Assembly: GCF_000014565.1 (NCBI RefSeq)
Contig: NC_008268.1
Location: forward strand, 4,216,001-4,280,000
Reading direction: 5' to 3'
Origin: Rhodococcus jostii RHA1
GTDB taxonomy: Bacteria > Actinomycetota > Actinomycetes > Mycobacteriales > Mycobacteriaceae
Length of the DNA: 64,000 nt
Shown here: piece after piece, positions 32,744 to 46,054 of the stretch
Layout of the letters: each line of letters starts with the position of its first letter
Numbering within the stretch: position 1 is the stretch's first letter
Made by a program: the position numbers and the translations under genes
The notes under the pieces: model-generated
Told to the model about the DNA's origin: nothing
Seen by the model: only the letters and a program-made list of their open reading frames with translations
The model's database searches: none

Positions 32744-34888
32744 TCAGCCGGCCGGAACCGGTGCCGGCTCGACGGGAGCGGGTGCGGGAGCCGGTTCGGG
32801 TGCCGGAGCCGGTGCCGGAGCCGGCTCTACCGGGGCCGGCGGAACCTGCGCCGGATCCGCCGGCGGTGCGACGGGGGCCGCGGCATCGACCGGGGCACCG
32901 TTCTTGTAGGCCTCCGCGTACGTGTCGTTGTAGGTCTTCAGCACCTTGGTGACGATGCCGGTGATCTCGTTGAAGATCAGAGAACCGTTCTCGAAGTCGG
33001 TGCGCAGACCGCCCGGGATCGGGTACTCGTCACTGGTCGGCAGGCCCAGTTCGCCGTTGTCGGCTCCGAGGTTCTGCCACGTCTTGAAGATCTGGCCGAG
33101 GACCGCCCACACACCGCCGTTGGGTGAGGTGAAGATGGCGCCGTTGGCGAACTGTGCGCCCGAGTTACCGGCCTTGGCCTGCAGCAGTCCGGTGAGGGCC
33201 TGGCCGAGCCGGCCGGTGTCGCCGCCTTCCGCCACCCACTTCTGGGCGACCGGCGACGGGTCGGTGAGCCGCAGCAGCTCGTTGACCAGGGCGGGGATTC
33301 CGGCGCCGAGACTGGCGCTGGCGTCCGTGCCGGGTCCGCCGGACGGCGCCGGAGCCTCACCCGCGGGTGCGTCCGAGGCCAACGAGGCGTTGCCGCCGCC
33401 GAGGCTGGCCGCCGCGATCTGCCGGATCTCGTCCATGTGTGAGTACGCCGCGTCTCCCGGGCAGGACGTGTTGCCGACGTCGCGGTGCGCGAAGATCACT
33501 GGAAGATCGACAGCCTCACCCTCCGCGTAGGGAGTGAATTCGGTGCCCTCGGAGTACATCGTCGTCTCACCGAGTGGGTCGAGTCCGGCCTTGCCGAGCT
33601 TCCAGCCCAGGAACTTGCCGACGGCGTCGAGGGTAGCCTGCGGCGGATCCTCGGACGAGAAGTCACCCATCATCGCGACTCCGGTGGTGTTCTCGTTGAA
33701 CCCGCCGGCGTGCGCGCCCTGGACCGGACGGTCGAGACCGCCTGCGCGACCCTCGAAGATCTGGCCGTACTTGTCGACCAGTGCGTTGTATCCGATGTCG
33801 CACCAGCCCAGCGTCTGCGCGTGGTAGGCGTAGATCGCGCGGACGATCTCCGCCGATTCGGCCTTCGAGTAGTCGTTGGCCCCCGCGGTGTGGTGCACGG
33901 TGGCACCGCCGATGAAGTCGTCGTAGTCGGGGTCCTGGCACCGGATGGACTCGTCGGCACCCCACTGCTGGCGGCTGATGACCTTGGGGCCGCCGCTGTC
34001 GAGCGGGCTCGCGATGTCGCCGAGCGTCGCGTCGCCGGGGCCGCTGCCCGGTTCGATGAGGACGGCCGTGACGTCGTCGGCGCCGGCGCGTGCCGGCTGC
34101 TGCCGCAACGGCGTGTTGACGGCGGCGGGGGTGTAACCGAGCGGTGCGGCACCTCCGGCGGCGGGTGCCGGTGCGGGAGCGGGGGCTTCGGGTGCCGGTG
34201 CGGGAGCGGGAACTGCAGCGGGTGCACCGGCCGCAGCGGGCGTCGAGGTGGGCGTCAGGATCTGGATCGCCTTCGTCAGCCCGACGTAGACGGGTTCGGT
34301 GGCGACCTTGCCGTCCGACGCCGTCTTGTCCGTGCGCCGCGTGTCGATCATGTCGGGGGACACCCACTGTCCCCACGTTCCGTCGGCCTGCAGCGCGCGG
34401 ACCTTCGACTCCGCGGACGCGAGGGTCTCGGAGGTGAGAGCCACCATGCTGAACGGGGTGTCGCGGGACAGTTCCTTGACGATCGCGCCGGGCTGCTGAT
34501 CGGCCGGGGGCAGGATCGCGGGGTCGGAGACGTCGCCCGGGGCGGGGAGTTTCAGCGGGATCTGCAGGTTCGGGATCTGGATTCCGCCGGGGAGCTGCAC
34601 ATTGCTGGGGATGTGGAGGTACGGCGGGATCTTCAGGTTCCGCAGGTCGCCGATGTTGACGTCGGGCAGGTTCAGCCCGGTCAGTTCCTTCAGCGGAATC
34701 ACGATGTCCGGGATCTGCGACAGCACGACCTGCGCGATCTCGGTGGACACTGCGGAGTTGGAGGTTTCGTTCGTGGATTTGACGTCGGAGGGTGCGCTAC
34801 TGATGCCGTAGACCGCAACGGGACTTGCGACAGCCAGAGCGGCGACAGCCCCGAGGACAATCGAGGGCTTCGGTCGACGGTGCGGCAA
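32744..34888 (-). CDS. secreted peptidoglycan amidase (PGRP/Ami_2) with LGFP-like module
   Basis: A 714-residue exported protein. A signal peptide (residues 1-~30) is followed by a strand-rich stretch of IPxxLxIP-type repeats, a domain with GTWGQWVSPDMIDT, a Pro/Ala linker, then the amidase domain: QQWGADESIRC, GGATVHHTAGANDYS (zinc His), GYNALVDKYGQIFEGRAG, VQGAHAGGFNENTTGVAMMG and VIFAHRDVGNTSCPGDA. It cleaves MurNAc-L-Ala bonds, needing zinc. A single LGLPTSDEYP segment near residue 620 resembles an LGFP repeat, and the tail is (PA)n-rich. It corresponds to Rv3811. Divergent from the SpoIID/LytB gene. Confidence 0.88.
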   Translation of the reverse strand: MPHRRPKPSIVLGAVAALAVASPVAVYGISSAPSDVKSTNETSNSAVSTEIAQVVLSQIPDIVIPLKELTGLNLPDVNIGDLRNLKIPPYLHIPSNVQLPGGIQIPNLQIPLKLPAPGDVSDPAILPPADQQPGAIVKELSRDTPFSMVALTSETLASAESKVRALQADGTWGQWVSPDMIDTRRTDKTASDGKVATEPVYVGLTKAIQILTPTSTPAAAGAPAAVPAPAPAPEAPAPAPAPAAGGAAPLGYTPAAVNTPLRQQPARAGADDVTAVLIEPGSGPGDATLGDIASPLDSGGPKVISRQQWGADESIRCQDPDYDDFIGGATVHHTAGANDYSKAESAEIVRAIYAYHAQTLGWCDIGYNALVDKYGQIFEGRAGGLDRPVQGAHAGGFNENTTGVAMMGDFSSEDPPQATLDAVGKFLGWKLGKAGLDPLGETTMYSEGTEFTPYAEGEAVDLPVIFAHRDVGNTSCPGDAAYSHMDEIRQIAAASLGGGNASLASDAPAGEAPAPSGGPGTDASASLGAGIPALVNELLRLTDPSPVAQKWVAEGGDTGRLGQALTGLLQAKAGNSGAQFANGAIFTSPNGGVWAVLGQIFKTWQNLGADNGELGLPTSDEYPIPGGLRTDFENGSLIFNEITGIVTKVLKTYNDTYAEAYKNGAPVDAAAPVAPPADPAQVPPAPVEPAPAPAPAPEPAPAPAPVEPAPVPAG

Positions 34889-35124
34889 GGGGGACTCTCC
34901 TCAGTTGTAGTTTCCTGCGAGCGACCTCGCGTGTCTGCAACTCGTGATGCTCGTGTGACTGAAGAGACTGTTGTTGCTAACTCCAACCACTCTTGCCACA
35001 CTAGTCACACAGGTCCATAACGCTCAACCTTACATTGAGACTTTATCCCGAATTTCTCGGACCCGCTGAGACGAGGTGCACGCCCCGTCTCGGCGCTCGT
35101 TGTTCAGCGATGAGGAGTGCAGTG

Positions 35125-36695
35125 ATGGCGAAGACCGAATTCGGGGTTCGTGCAGGTAGACCTGCCTGGACCCGCAGGAGGCGGTACATCGCGGGCCCTC
35201 CCACCCCGCGCGGATTCAGGGCCAAGCTTCTGCGCGCGTCGGCGCTCGGCATCGCACCCGTCCTCGTCATCGGCGCCGTCACCGGCGTCGTCGTGCAACT
35301 GCGCTCCTCCGGCCAGGACGTCCGGGAAACCGTCGCCTCCGACACGCCGTTCACGCTCTCCGGGCACGGCAACGGCCACGGCCGCGGGATGGGCCAGTGG
35401 GGCGCCTACGGATACGCGAAGGATCAGGGGTGGGCGGCCGAGCGCATCCTCGGCCACTACTACGGCGGCACCACGCTCGGGACCCTCGCCGACGCACAGA
35501 TCAGCGTCCGGCTGCAGGCACGTGACGATCAGCCGCTCGACGTCTACTCGGACGCCGGCGCCGTCGTCGCCGGCAAACCCGTCGGACCGGGGGAGGCCGT
35601 CCACCTCACGCCGACCGCCGACGGCGGCGCCAACGTCGTGGTCACCCGCGGATGTGCCGGCGAGGTCCTGTGGCAGGACGCCACCGACCACCCGTGGGTG
35701 GACCCGGTCGACCTCGCCCCGGACCGTCCCGCCAACGAGCACCTCAAGCTGTGCGCCGGTGACACCCCCTACCGCGGCGCCCTCGGGGTCGCGCTCGACG
35801 GTGCCGCCGTGCGCACCGTCAACGTCCTCGACATGGACGACTACCTCCTCGGTGTCGTGCCCGCCGAGGCGAAGGCCGGCTGGGCCGACACCGGTGGGGC
35901 CGAAGCGCTTCGGGCGCAGGCCGTCGCGGCCCGCTCCTACGCCGCCGCCGAGAACCGGGAAGAGTGGGCGAAGACCTGCGACACCCAGAGCTGCCAGGTG
36001 TACGGGGGTTCTGCGAAGGAAGACCCGCGGACCACCGACGCCGTCCGTTCCACCAAGGGCATGATCCTGACGAAGGACAACAAGCCCGTCGCCGCCGAAT
36101 TCTCGTCGTCCACAGGCGGATACACCGCGGGCGGCGAGTTCCCGGCCGTCGAGGACCAGGGCGACACCGTGTCACCGAACCACGACTGGACGGTGACCCT
36201 CACCGCGGGCGACATCGCGTCCGCATTCAACGTCGGAGACCTCGAATCGTTCGAGGTGGTCACCCGCAACAACTTCGGGGTCGACGGCGGGCGCGTCACC
36301 GGTGTGAAGGTGGTCGGATCGTCGGGCACGGCCGAGGCGACGGGCGCCGAGGCGCGGTCGAAGCTGAAGCTCAAGTCCGACTGGTTCACGGTCGGTGAGG
36401 GGCTCGGCGTCCCCGCGCCCCCCGCCGCTCCCGAACCCGAGTCCACCCTCGCGTCCGCGGGTGAGGACGAGGACACCGTCGGCACCACCGAGGGTTCGCC
36501 GATCGCCGAGAAGTACAAGGAACTCGGCGGCGTCAACAGCACGCTGGGAGCGCCGATCGGTCCCGAGTTGATGCTGCCGTCGGAGGCGGGGAAGTTCCGG
36601 ATGTACACCAACGGAACCATCATCTGGACCAAGAAGCTGGGTGCACAGGTGATCGACGCCAGCGTGCTGCGCGAGTGGTTACCGACGGGCGGCAG

Positions 36696-36699
<4 letters not shown>
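35125..36699 (+). CDS. SpoIID/LytB-domain cell-wall protein
   Basis: A 524-residue protein with an N-terminal basic stretch, one membrane helix (LLRASALGIAPVLVIGAVTG) and an external SpoIID/LytB domain: FTLSGHGNGHGRGMGQWGAY, VLDMDDYLLGVVPAEAKAGW, LRAQAVAARSYAAAE, CDTQSCQVYGG and SSSTGGYTAGGEFPAVEDQG. SpoIID proteins in Bacillus are lytic transglycosylases using a Glu. The ending GGVNSTLGAPIGPELMLPSE is an LGFP-like wall-binding segment. GAGGAG precedes ATG 35125. Its stop overlaps the GT4 gene stop by four bases. Likely acts with the divergent amidase on peptidoglycan. Confidence 0.82.
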
Positions 36700-41078
<4,379 letters not shown>

Positions 41079-41098
<20 letters not shown>

Positions 41099-41597
41099 GG
41101 TCCAGATCCTGCAGGCCGTCCAGTCGACCATCGCGAGCCGTCCCGGCGTCGTCTCGACGGCACGGGGTATGTCCCATTTCGGTGAGCACGCCCTCGGGTG
41201 GGTGGCCGTTGCCGGCATCGGCGCGGCACTCGACAAGCCTCGTCGCCGGCAATGGGCGGGAGTCGCGGTGGGTGCCGTCGGCGCCCACGCCGCGTCGATC
41301 GTGATCAAACGCATCGTCCGCCGCCCCCGGCCGAACGACCCGTCGATCCAGGTCAACGTGTCGACGCCCAGCAAATTGAGCTTCCCGTCGTCGCACGCGA
41401 CGTCCACGACAGCAGCTGCCGTGCTGCTCGGCCGCCTCACCGGGCTACCCTTGCCTGCGTTGTTGGTACCGCCGATGCTGCTCTCCCGGCTCGTTCTGGG
41501 AGTGCACTACCCGACCGATGTGCTCGCCGGATCTGCCCTGGGGGCCGCCTCTGCGGTCGCGGTGCTGAAGGCCGAGCAGAAGTTTGGAGAGAAATGA
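41079..41597 (+). CDS. PAP2-family phosphatase (Rv3807c-like)
   Basis: A 172-residue membrane phosphatase. The three PAP2 motifs are KRIVRRPRP (KxxxxxxRP), PSSHAT (PSSH) and SRLVLGVHYPTDV (SRxxxxxHxxxD), all catalytic residues present. Placed before ubiA, it is the likely phosphatase that converts decaprenyl-phosphoryl-5-phosphoribose to decaprenyl-phosphoribose in arabinan donor synthesis, as proposed for Rv3807c. GTG 41079 with AAGGAG upstream lies inside the 3' end of glfT2; the stop overlaps the ubiA start as ATGA. Confidence 0.87.
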
Positions 41598-42499
41598 GCG
41601 AGGAACCGGCCGTCGTCACCGGACCCCCGACATCCCTGGCGGCAGGCATCGTCAAGGCCGTTCGCCCGCGTCAGTGGGTCAAGAACGTCCTGGTCCTCGC
41701 AGCTCCCGTCGCCGCGGGCACGGCGACGGAATCCGACGTCCTGCTTCCCGTCGCACTCGCCTTCGTGGTGTTCTGCATGGCAGCGTCCGGCATCTACCTC
41801 GTCAACGACGCGATGGATGTCGAGGCCGACCGCGCGCACCCCACCAAGCGATTCCGCCCCATCGCGGCCGGTGTGCTGCCCGTCAACCTGGCCTACGGCA
41901 TGGCGGTCGTGCTGCTCGGTGCGTCGATCGCCCTGTCGTTCCTCGCCAATTGGCAGCTGGCGGTGGTGATGGCCGTCTACATCGGCATCCAGCTCGCGTA
42001 CTGCTTCGGTCTCAAACACCAGGCCGTCCTCGACATCTGCATCGTCTCGTCCGGGTTCCTGCTGCGCGCCATCGCAGGCGGTGTCGCCGCCGAGATCGCA
42101 CTGTCGCAATGGTTCCTGCTGGTCATGGCATTCGGTTCGCTGTTCATGGCGGCCGGTAAGCGGTACGCCGAACTGCAGCTCGCCGAGCGCACCGGCGCGA
42201 AGATCCGCAAGTCCCTCGAGAACTACACCACGACGTACCTGCGTTTCGTCTGGACGCTCAGCGCCACCGCGGTCGTGCTCTGCTACGGACTGTGGGCGTT
42301 CCAGCAGGACGACCTGAAGGCCACCAACTGGTACGCCATCTCCATGGTGCCGTTCACCATCGCGATCCTGCGTTACGCCGTGGACGTCGACGGCGGCGAG
42401 GCGGGGGAGCCCGAGGAGATTGCGCTGGGCGACCGCGTGCTCCAACTCCTCGCGATTGCCTGGATCGGAGTGGTGGGTGTCGCTGTCTACCTCGTCTGA
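41594..42499 (+). CDS. ubiA: decaprenyl-phosphate phosphoribosyltransferase
   Basis: A 301-residue prenyltransferase of the UbiA superfamily with about nine helices. YLVNDAMDVEADRAHPTKRF is the first Asp-rich metal motif (NDxxDxxxDxxHPxKRxRP) and binds prenyl phosphate and PRPP; the second Asp region is weak, as in Rv3806c. It makes decaprenyl-phosphoryl-5-phosphoribose, the first step to decaprenyl-phosphoarabinose, the sole arabinan donor. ATGA overlap with the PAP2 gene. The aftB start lies inside its last 23 bases. Confidence 0.94.
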   Translation: MSEEPAVVTGPPTSLAAGIVKAVRPRQWVKNVLVLAAPVAAGTATESDVLLPVALAFVVFCMAASGIYLVNDAMDVEADRAHPTKRFRPIAAGVLPVNLAYGMAVVLLGASIALSFLANWQLAVVMAVYIGIQLAYCFGLKHQAVLDICIVSSGFLLRAIAGGVAAEIALSQWFLLVMAFGSLFMAAGKRYAELQLAERTGAKIRKSLENYTTTYLRFVWTLSATAVVLCYGLWAFQQDDLKATNWYAISMVPFTIAILRYAVDVDGGEAGEPEEIALGDRVLQLLAIAWIGVVGVAVYLV

Positions 42500-44420
42500 C
42501 TTGGTAGGAGGCGCCGAGGACTCGGACGCCGCCGCGGAGCGGACCACCGAACGCCACCGGAAGGCCATCCTCTCGAGGGTGGTCTTCCTCGGGGGTGTGG
42601 CCGTCTCGGCTCTCCTGATGTTCTGGGGTGCCTGGGAACGGCGATGGATTGCCGACGACGGCCTGATCGTGCTGCGCACGGTCCGTAACCTCCTCGCAGG
42701 CAACGGTCCCGTCTTCAACTCGGGCGAGCGTGTCGAGGCCAACACCAGCACTGCGTGGACGTACATCGTCTACGCGTTCAGCTGGTTCTCCCAGGCCCGG
42801 CTCGAATACGTCGTCCTGACGATCGCGCTGATCCTGTCCACGGCGGCGATCGTGCTCGCCATGTTCGGCACCGCGCGCCTGTACCGCGGTGGGTCCTTCG
42901 CCGGCGGCGGCACGCTGTTCCTGATGCCCGCCGGTGTGCTCGTCTACATCGCGGTGCCCCCGGCCCGCGACTTCGCGACGTCGGGTCTCGAAAGCTGCCT
43001 CGTCATCTTCTGGATCGCGCTGCTCTGGCTGCTGCTGGTCCGATGGAGTCAGGCGACCACCCCGTCCACCACTTCGGTGCTCGTGCTCTCGTTCGTCGCG
43101 GGCATGGGGCCCCTCGTGCGCCCCGAACTGGCGATCCTGGGTGTGCTGTCGCTGGCCATGATCTTCCTCGCGCCCGGTCTCACCTGGGGGGTGCGTGTGG
43201 CGATGGTGTTCGTAGCCGGCATCGTTCCGGTGGGCTACCAGATCTGGCGCATGGGCTACTACGCCCTCCCGTACCCCAACACCGCGGTGTCGAAGGACGC
43301 CGGCGGCGCCAAGTGGTCGCAGGGTTTCGCCTACCTCTGGAATCTGCTCGGCCCGTACCTCCTGTGGCTGCCGCTGGTCTTCCTTTTCGCCGGCGCCGTG
43401 ATCGCCTGGCGGGGCCGGGACAAGTCCATCGGAGATGGTGTTCGTCACACCGAGGGGAATCGGCTGACGCGCCTGCGCGGATGGCTGCGGACGCAGAATG
43501 CCGTCGTCGTCTTCATTCTCGCGAGCGGGCTGATCCTCGGTCTGTACTCGTTGCGCGTCGGCGGCGACTTCATGCACGGCCGCGTTCTTCTCCCCGTTCT
43601 GTTCTGTTTCATCGTTCCCGTCGCCGTAATTCCGGTGCGAATTCCGGACCGGGCCGCGTGGGGGCGTAATAGGGAATCGTCGATTTTCCTCGCAATGGCT
43701 TCGCTGTGGGTCGGCACCGTCGTGTGGGCATTTTTCGCGTCGAACACGACGGGAATGCCGGAGGGTGTCGTTATCGGACGGTCCGGAATTGTCGACGAAC
43801 GCGCCTTCTACGTTCTCAACACCGGTCATGCGCACCCGATTCGCGCGGACGATTATCTGGACTACCCGCGGATGCGCGCCATGGTCCAGACCATCTCGGA
43901 CACCCCCGACGGCGGCCTGCTCATCCCGTCCGCCGATTACACGTACTGGTTCGTCGTTCCTCCGCCCCTTCCGATCCCGGACGGCGGCGCAGGCCACACC
44001 GTGTACTTCCTGAACCTCGGCATGACGAGCATGAACGTCGGCCTCGACGTGCGGGTGCTGGACCAGATGGGTCTCGCCTACCCGCTTGCGGCGCACACCG
44101 AGCGGTTGGATGACGGCCGTATCGGGCACGACAAGGCCCTCTACCCCGACTGGGTCGTGGTGGACACGGGAATGATCGACAAGCACCCGTGGATGCCCGG
44201 ATTCCTCGACGAGGAATGGGTGACCGAGGCGCGGGTCGCGCTCACGTGCCCCGAGACACAGGACCTGCTGACGTCGTACCGGTCCGAACTGACGTGGCCG
44301 CGATTCAAGCAGAATTTCAAGGATGCGCTGCATTTCGCAAGTTATCGATTCGAGCGAGTGCCCGCATATGAAATTCAGCGGTGCAATCTCGAGCCACCGT
44401 TCCCGGAACCGGCCAAATAG
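42477..44420 (+). CDS. aftB: terminal arabinofuranosyltransferase
   Basis: A 647-residue GT-C membrane enzyme that adds terminal beta-1,2-arabinofuranose to arabinan. RRWIADDGLIVLRTVRNLLA carries the acidic DD pair of the first external loop expected at the active site, followed by GERVEANTSTAWTYIVYAFS, about nine more helices, and a soluble external C-terminal domain of ~230 residues. GGAG lies six bases before GTG 42477; the ORF start at 42420 lies well inside ubiA and is unlikely. Comparable to Rv3805c (about 627 residues). It ends the glf-to-aftB operon. Confidence 0.9.
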   Translation: MSLSTSSDLVGGAEDSDAAAERTTERHRKAILSRVVFLGGVAVSALLMFWGAWERRWIADDGLIVLRTVRNLLAGNGPVFNSGERVEANTSTAWTYIVYAFSWFSQARLEYVVLTIALILSTAAIVLAMFGTARLYRGGSFAGGGTLFLMPAGVLVYIAVPPARDFATSGLESCLVIFWIALLWLLLVRWSQATTPSTTSVLVLSFVAGMGPLVRPELAILGVLSLAMIFLAPGLTWGVRVAMVFVAGIVPVGYQIWRMGYYALPYPNTAVSKDAGGAKWSQGFAYLWNLLGPYLLWLPLVFLFAGAVIAWRGRDKSIGDGVRHTEGNRLTRLRGWLRTQNAVVVFILASGLILGLYSLRVGGDFMHGRVLLPVLFCFIVPVAVIPVRIPDRAAWGRNRESSIFLAMASLWVGTVVWAFFASNTTGMPEGVVIGRSGIVDERAFYVLNTGHAHPIRADDYLDYPRMRAMVQTISDTPDGGLLIPSADYTYWFVVPPPLPIPDGGAGHTVYFLNLGMTSMNVGLDVRVLDQMGLAYPLAAHTERLDDGRIGHDKALYPDWVVVDTGMIDKHPWMPGFLDEEWVTEARVALTCPETQDLLTSYRSELTWPRFKQNFKDALHFASYRFERVPAYEIQRCNLEPPFPEPAK

Positions 44421-44758
44421 GGCGAACCGGGCGGTGCGTGTGTCACCGGGGCGTCCCGGGCAGATCTCGATGTCGGAACATCAGATCTCGTTTGTGTAAC
44501 GCTGGAACTGTCGGCGACGATGTACGTCGATGATGAGTCATCGGTGACGGTGGTCTGGAAGTTCCCTGAAAAACGCTCCGTGAGCGTTTGTCAGGGAAGT
44601 TCGTGTGACATACAGTCCACCAAGCGCAGTGTGACTTGGAAGAGGTCCGCTGCCGACCCGGTTTCAACGCCCGGGCCGGCAGGTCGCCTGTTCCCCGACG
44701 GAATCCGCCGGAGCCGCCCAGTGGCGGAGTCCGCAGACGAAGAGAGTGAGCAGTATTC
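44421..44758. other. 338-bp gene-free region before the first mycolyltransferase
   Basis: Non-coding gap after aftB. The strong hairpin at 44562-44598 lies in its middle. A GTAACG at 44496-44501 resembles an MtrA-type half-site. The promoter and leader of the first mycolyltransferase gene must lie here. The short ORFs crossing it are not convincing. Confidence 0.5.
44562..44598 (+). terminator. long hairpin downstream of aftB
   Basis: A 17-bp stem with one mismatch: TTCCCTGAAAAACGCTC (44562-44578) with GAGCGTTTGTCAGGGAA (44582-44598), loop CGT. No T tract follows. It lies 142 bp past the aftB stop and 161 bp before the mycolyltransferase start, so it could end the arabinogalactan operon or act in the leader of the next gene. 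Confidence 0.6.
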
Positions 44759-45769
44759 ATGCGTTTTGCCAGACCGAGGTTGTCTCAGCGCCTCAAGCAG
44801 CGTGCGATGGCCATCGGTGCCGTCGCACTGGTACTGCCTGTGGGCGCAGGAATCGCTGGTGGAGCCGTCGCCGCAGCAGCACCGACGCACGCGGGTCCCG
44901 CCAAGACCGCGCCGGCCGGTGGCTACGAGGAACTGTGGGTTCCCTCTTCCATGGGACCGATCAAGGTCCAGGTCCAGTGGGCAGCCCGCGGCGGTAGCGC
45001 CGCGCTGTACCTGCTCGACGGACTGCGCGCCCGCAACGACCGCAACGCGTGGAGCTTCGAGACCAACGCGTTCGACCAGTACCGCAACGACAACGTGACC
45101 CTGGTCATGCCCGTCGGTGGCGAGTCCAGCTTCTACTCCGACTGGTACTCGGCGAGCAACTTCAACGGTCAGCCCGTCACGTACAAGTGGGAGACGTTCC
45201 TGACCAAGGAACTGCCCGACTTCCTCGCCAACTACGGCGTCTCGCGCACCAACAACGCCGTCCTCGGCCTGTCGATGGGTGGCAGTGCCGCCCTGACCCT
45301 CGCCGCGTACCACCGCGACCAGTTCAAGTTCGCCGGTTCGCTGTCCGGTTACCTGAACATCTCGGCTCCCGGCATGCGTGAGGCGATCCGCGTCGCGATG
45401 ATCGACGCCGGCCGCTACAACGTCGACGCGATGTGGGGCCCGCCGTGGAACCCGGCGTGGCTGCGTAACGACCCGTTCGTGTTCGCCCCGCGCCTGAACG
45501 GTCTGTCGATGTTCATCTCGGCTGCCAGCGGTCTGCCCGGCGAGTTCGACCACCCGCGCGCTCCGATCGACTACTACAACACCGCGAACGGCATGGGCCT
45601 CGAGGCTCTCGCCCTGGCCAACACCCGCGCCTTCCAGGTGCGTCTGGCCACCCTCGGTGTCCCGGCCACCTTCGACTTCCCCGCCAACGGCACGCACTCG
45701 TGGCCGTACTGGGGTGCCGAGCTGTGGAAGGCCCGCGGCCAGATTCTGGACACACTGGGCGCCTGGTGA
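44759..45769 (+). CDS. mycolyltransferase (antigen 85 family) 1
   Basis: A 336-residue secreted esterase that moves mycolic acid between trehalose monomycolate molecules or onto arabinogalactan. The signal peptide runs to about residue 40 (VLPVGAGIAGGAVAAAAP). The fold shows YLLDGLRARNDRNAWSF, MPVGGESSFYSDWYSA, VLGLSMGGSAALTLAAY with nucleophile Ser172, and NGTHSWPYWG with the catalytic His. The LGLSMGG and SSFYSDW pair is diagnostic of the antigen 85 family. No extra C-terminal module. Very similar to the next gene over a patch of 148 bp. Confidence 0.95.
   Translation: MRFARPRLSQRLKQRAMAIGAVALVLPVGAGIAGGAVAAAAPTHAGPAKTAPAGGYEELWVPSSMGPIKVQVQWAARGGSAALYLLDGLRARNDRNAWSFETNAFDQYRNDNVTLVMPVGGESSFYSDWYSASNFNGQPVTYKWETFLTKELPDFLANYGVSRTNNAVLGLSMGGSAALTLAAYHRDQFKFAGSLSGYLNISAPGMREAIRVAMIDAGRYNVDAMWGPPWNPAWLRNDPFVFAPRLNGLSMFISAASGLPGEFDHPRAPIDYYNTANGMGLEALALANTRAFQVRLATLGVPATFDFPANGTHSWPYWGAELWKARGQILDTLGAW
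45339..45486 (+). repeat. near-identical patch shared with mycolyltransferase 2
   Basis: This 148-bp stretch matches 46614-46761 with only three differences, all in separate codons. It covers the SGYLNISAPGMREAIR-to-RNDPFVFA part of both proteins. The flanking coding sequence is clearly more divergent, so the identity is local. Confidence 0.85.
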
Positions 45770-45792
45770 TCTGACACCACTCCCGTGACGAA

Positions 45793-45821
45793 TGCCGCCC
45801 CGCCGATCCGGCGGGGCGGCA
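45793..45821 (+). terminator. terminator of mycolyltransferase 1
   Basis: A perfect 13-bp GC-only-rich stem, TGCCGCCCCGCCG (45793-45805) with CGGCGGGGCGGCA (45809-45821), and a 3-nt loop ATC. It starts 24 bp after the stop codon. No T tract. Its position and strength fit an actinobacterial intrinsic terminator. Confidence 0.8.
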
Positions 45822-45932
45822 CTCGTGCGCTCCGGGGTGCCCGCGCCCCGGCCGGGTACGTGAGGGAAAACCCAGGATTCCCTTCCCCGGGAGTGCACAA
45901 CGGAACGTTTTGTCAGTAAGGTGATCCCGTCG

Positions 45933-45972
45933 AGACGCCACCCGCGCAGCGAGCGCTGCGCGGGTGGCGTCT
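45933..45972 (+). promoter_or_regulatory. perfect 18-bp hairpin in the leader of mycolyltransferase 2
   Basis: AGACGCCACCCGCGCAGC (45933-45950) pairs at every position with 45955-45972 around the loop GAGC. It lies 82 bp upstream of the next start and is the second hairpin in this gap. It could end read-through, act as an attenuator or protect the mRNA leader. Confidence 0.65.
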
Positions 45973-46054
45973 GTACGTGAGATTTTCACGAGAGTTATCG
46001 AGAGGTTGCCGCGGCCGCGGCGCGAGACGGATCAAGCGGAGGGAAGACGAGTTC

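Noticed and set aside
32703..32909. Gly/Ala-rich plus-strand ORF opposite the amidase tail
   Set aside because: It is the complement of the Pro/Ala repeat tail of the amidase; low complexity explains it.
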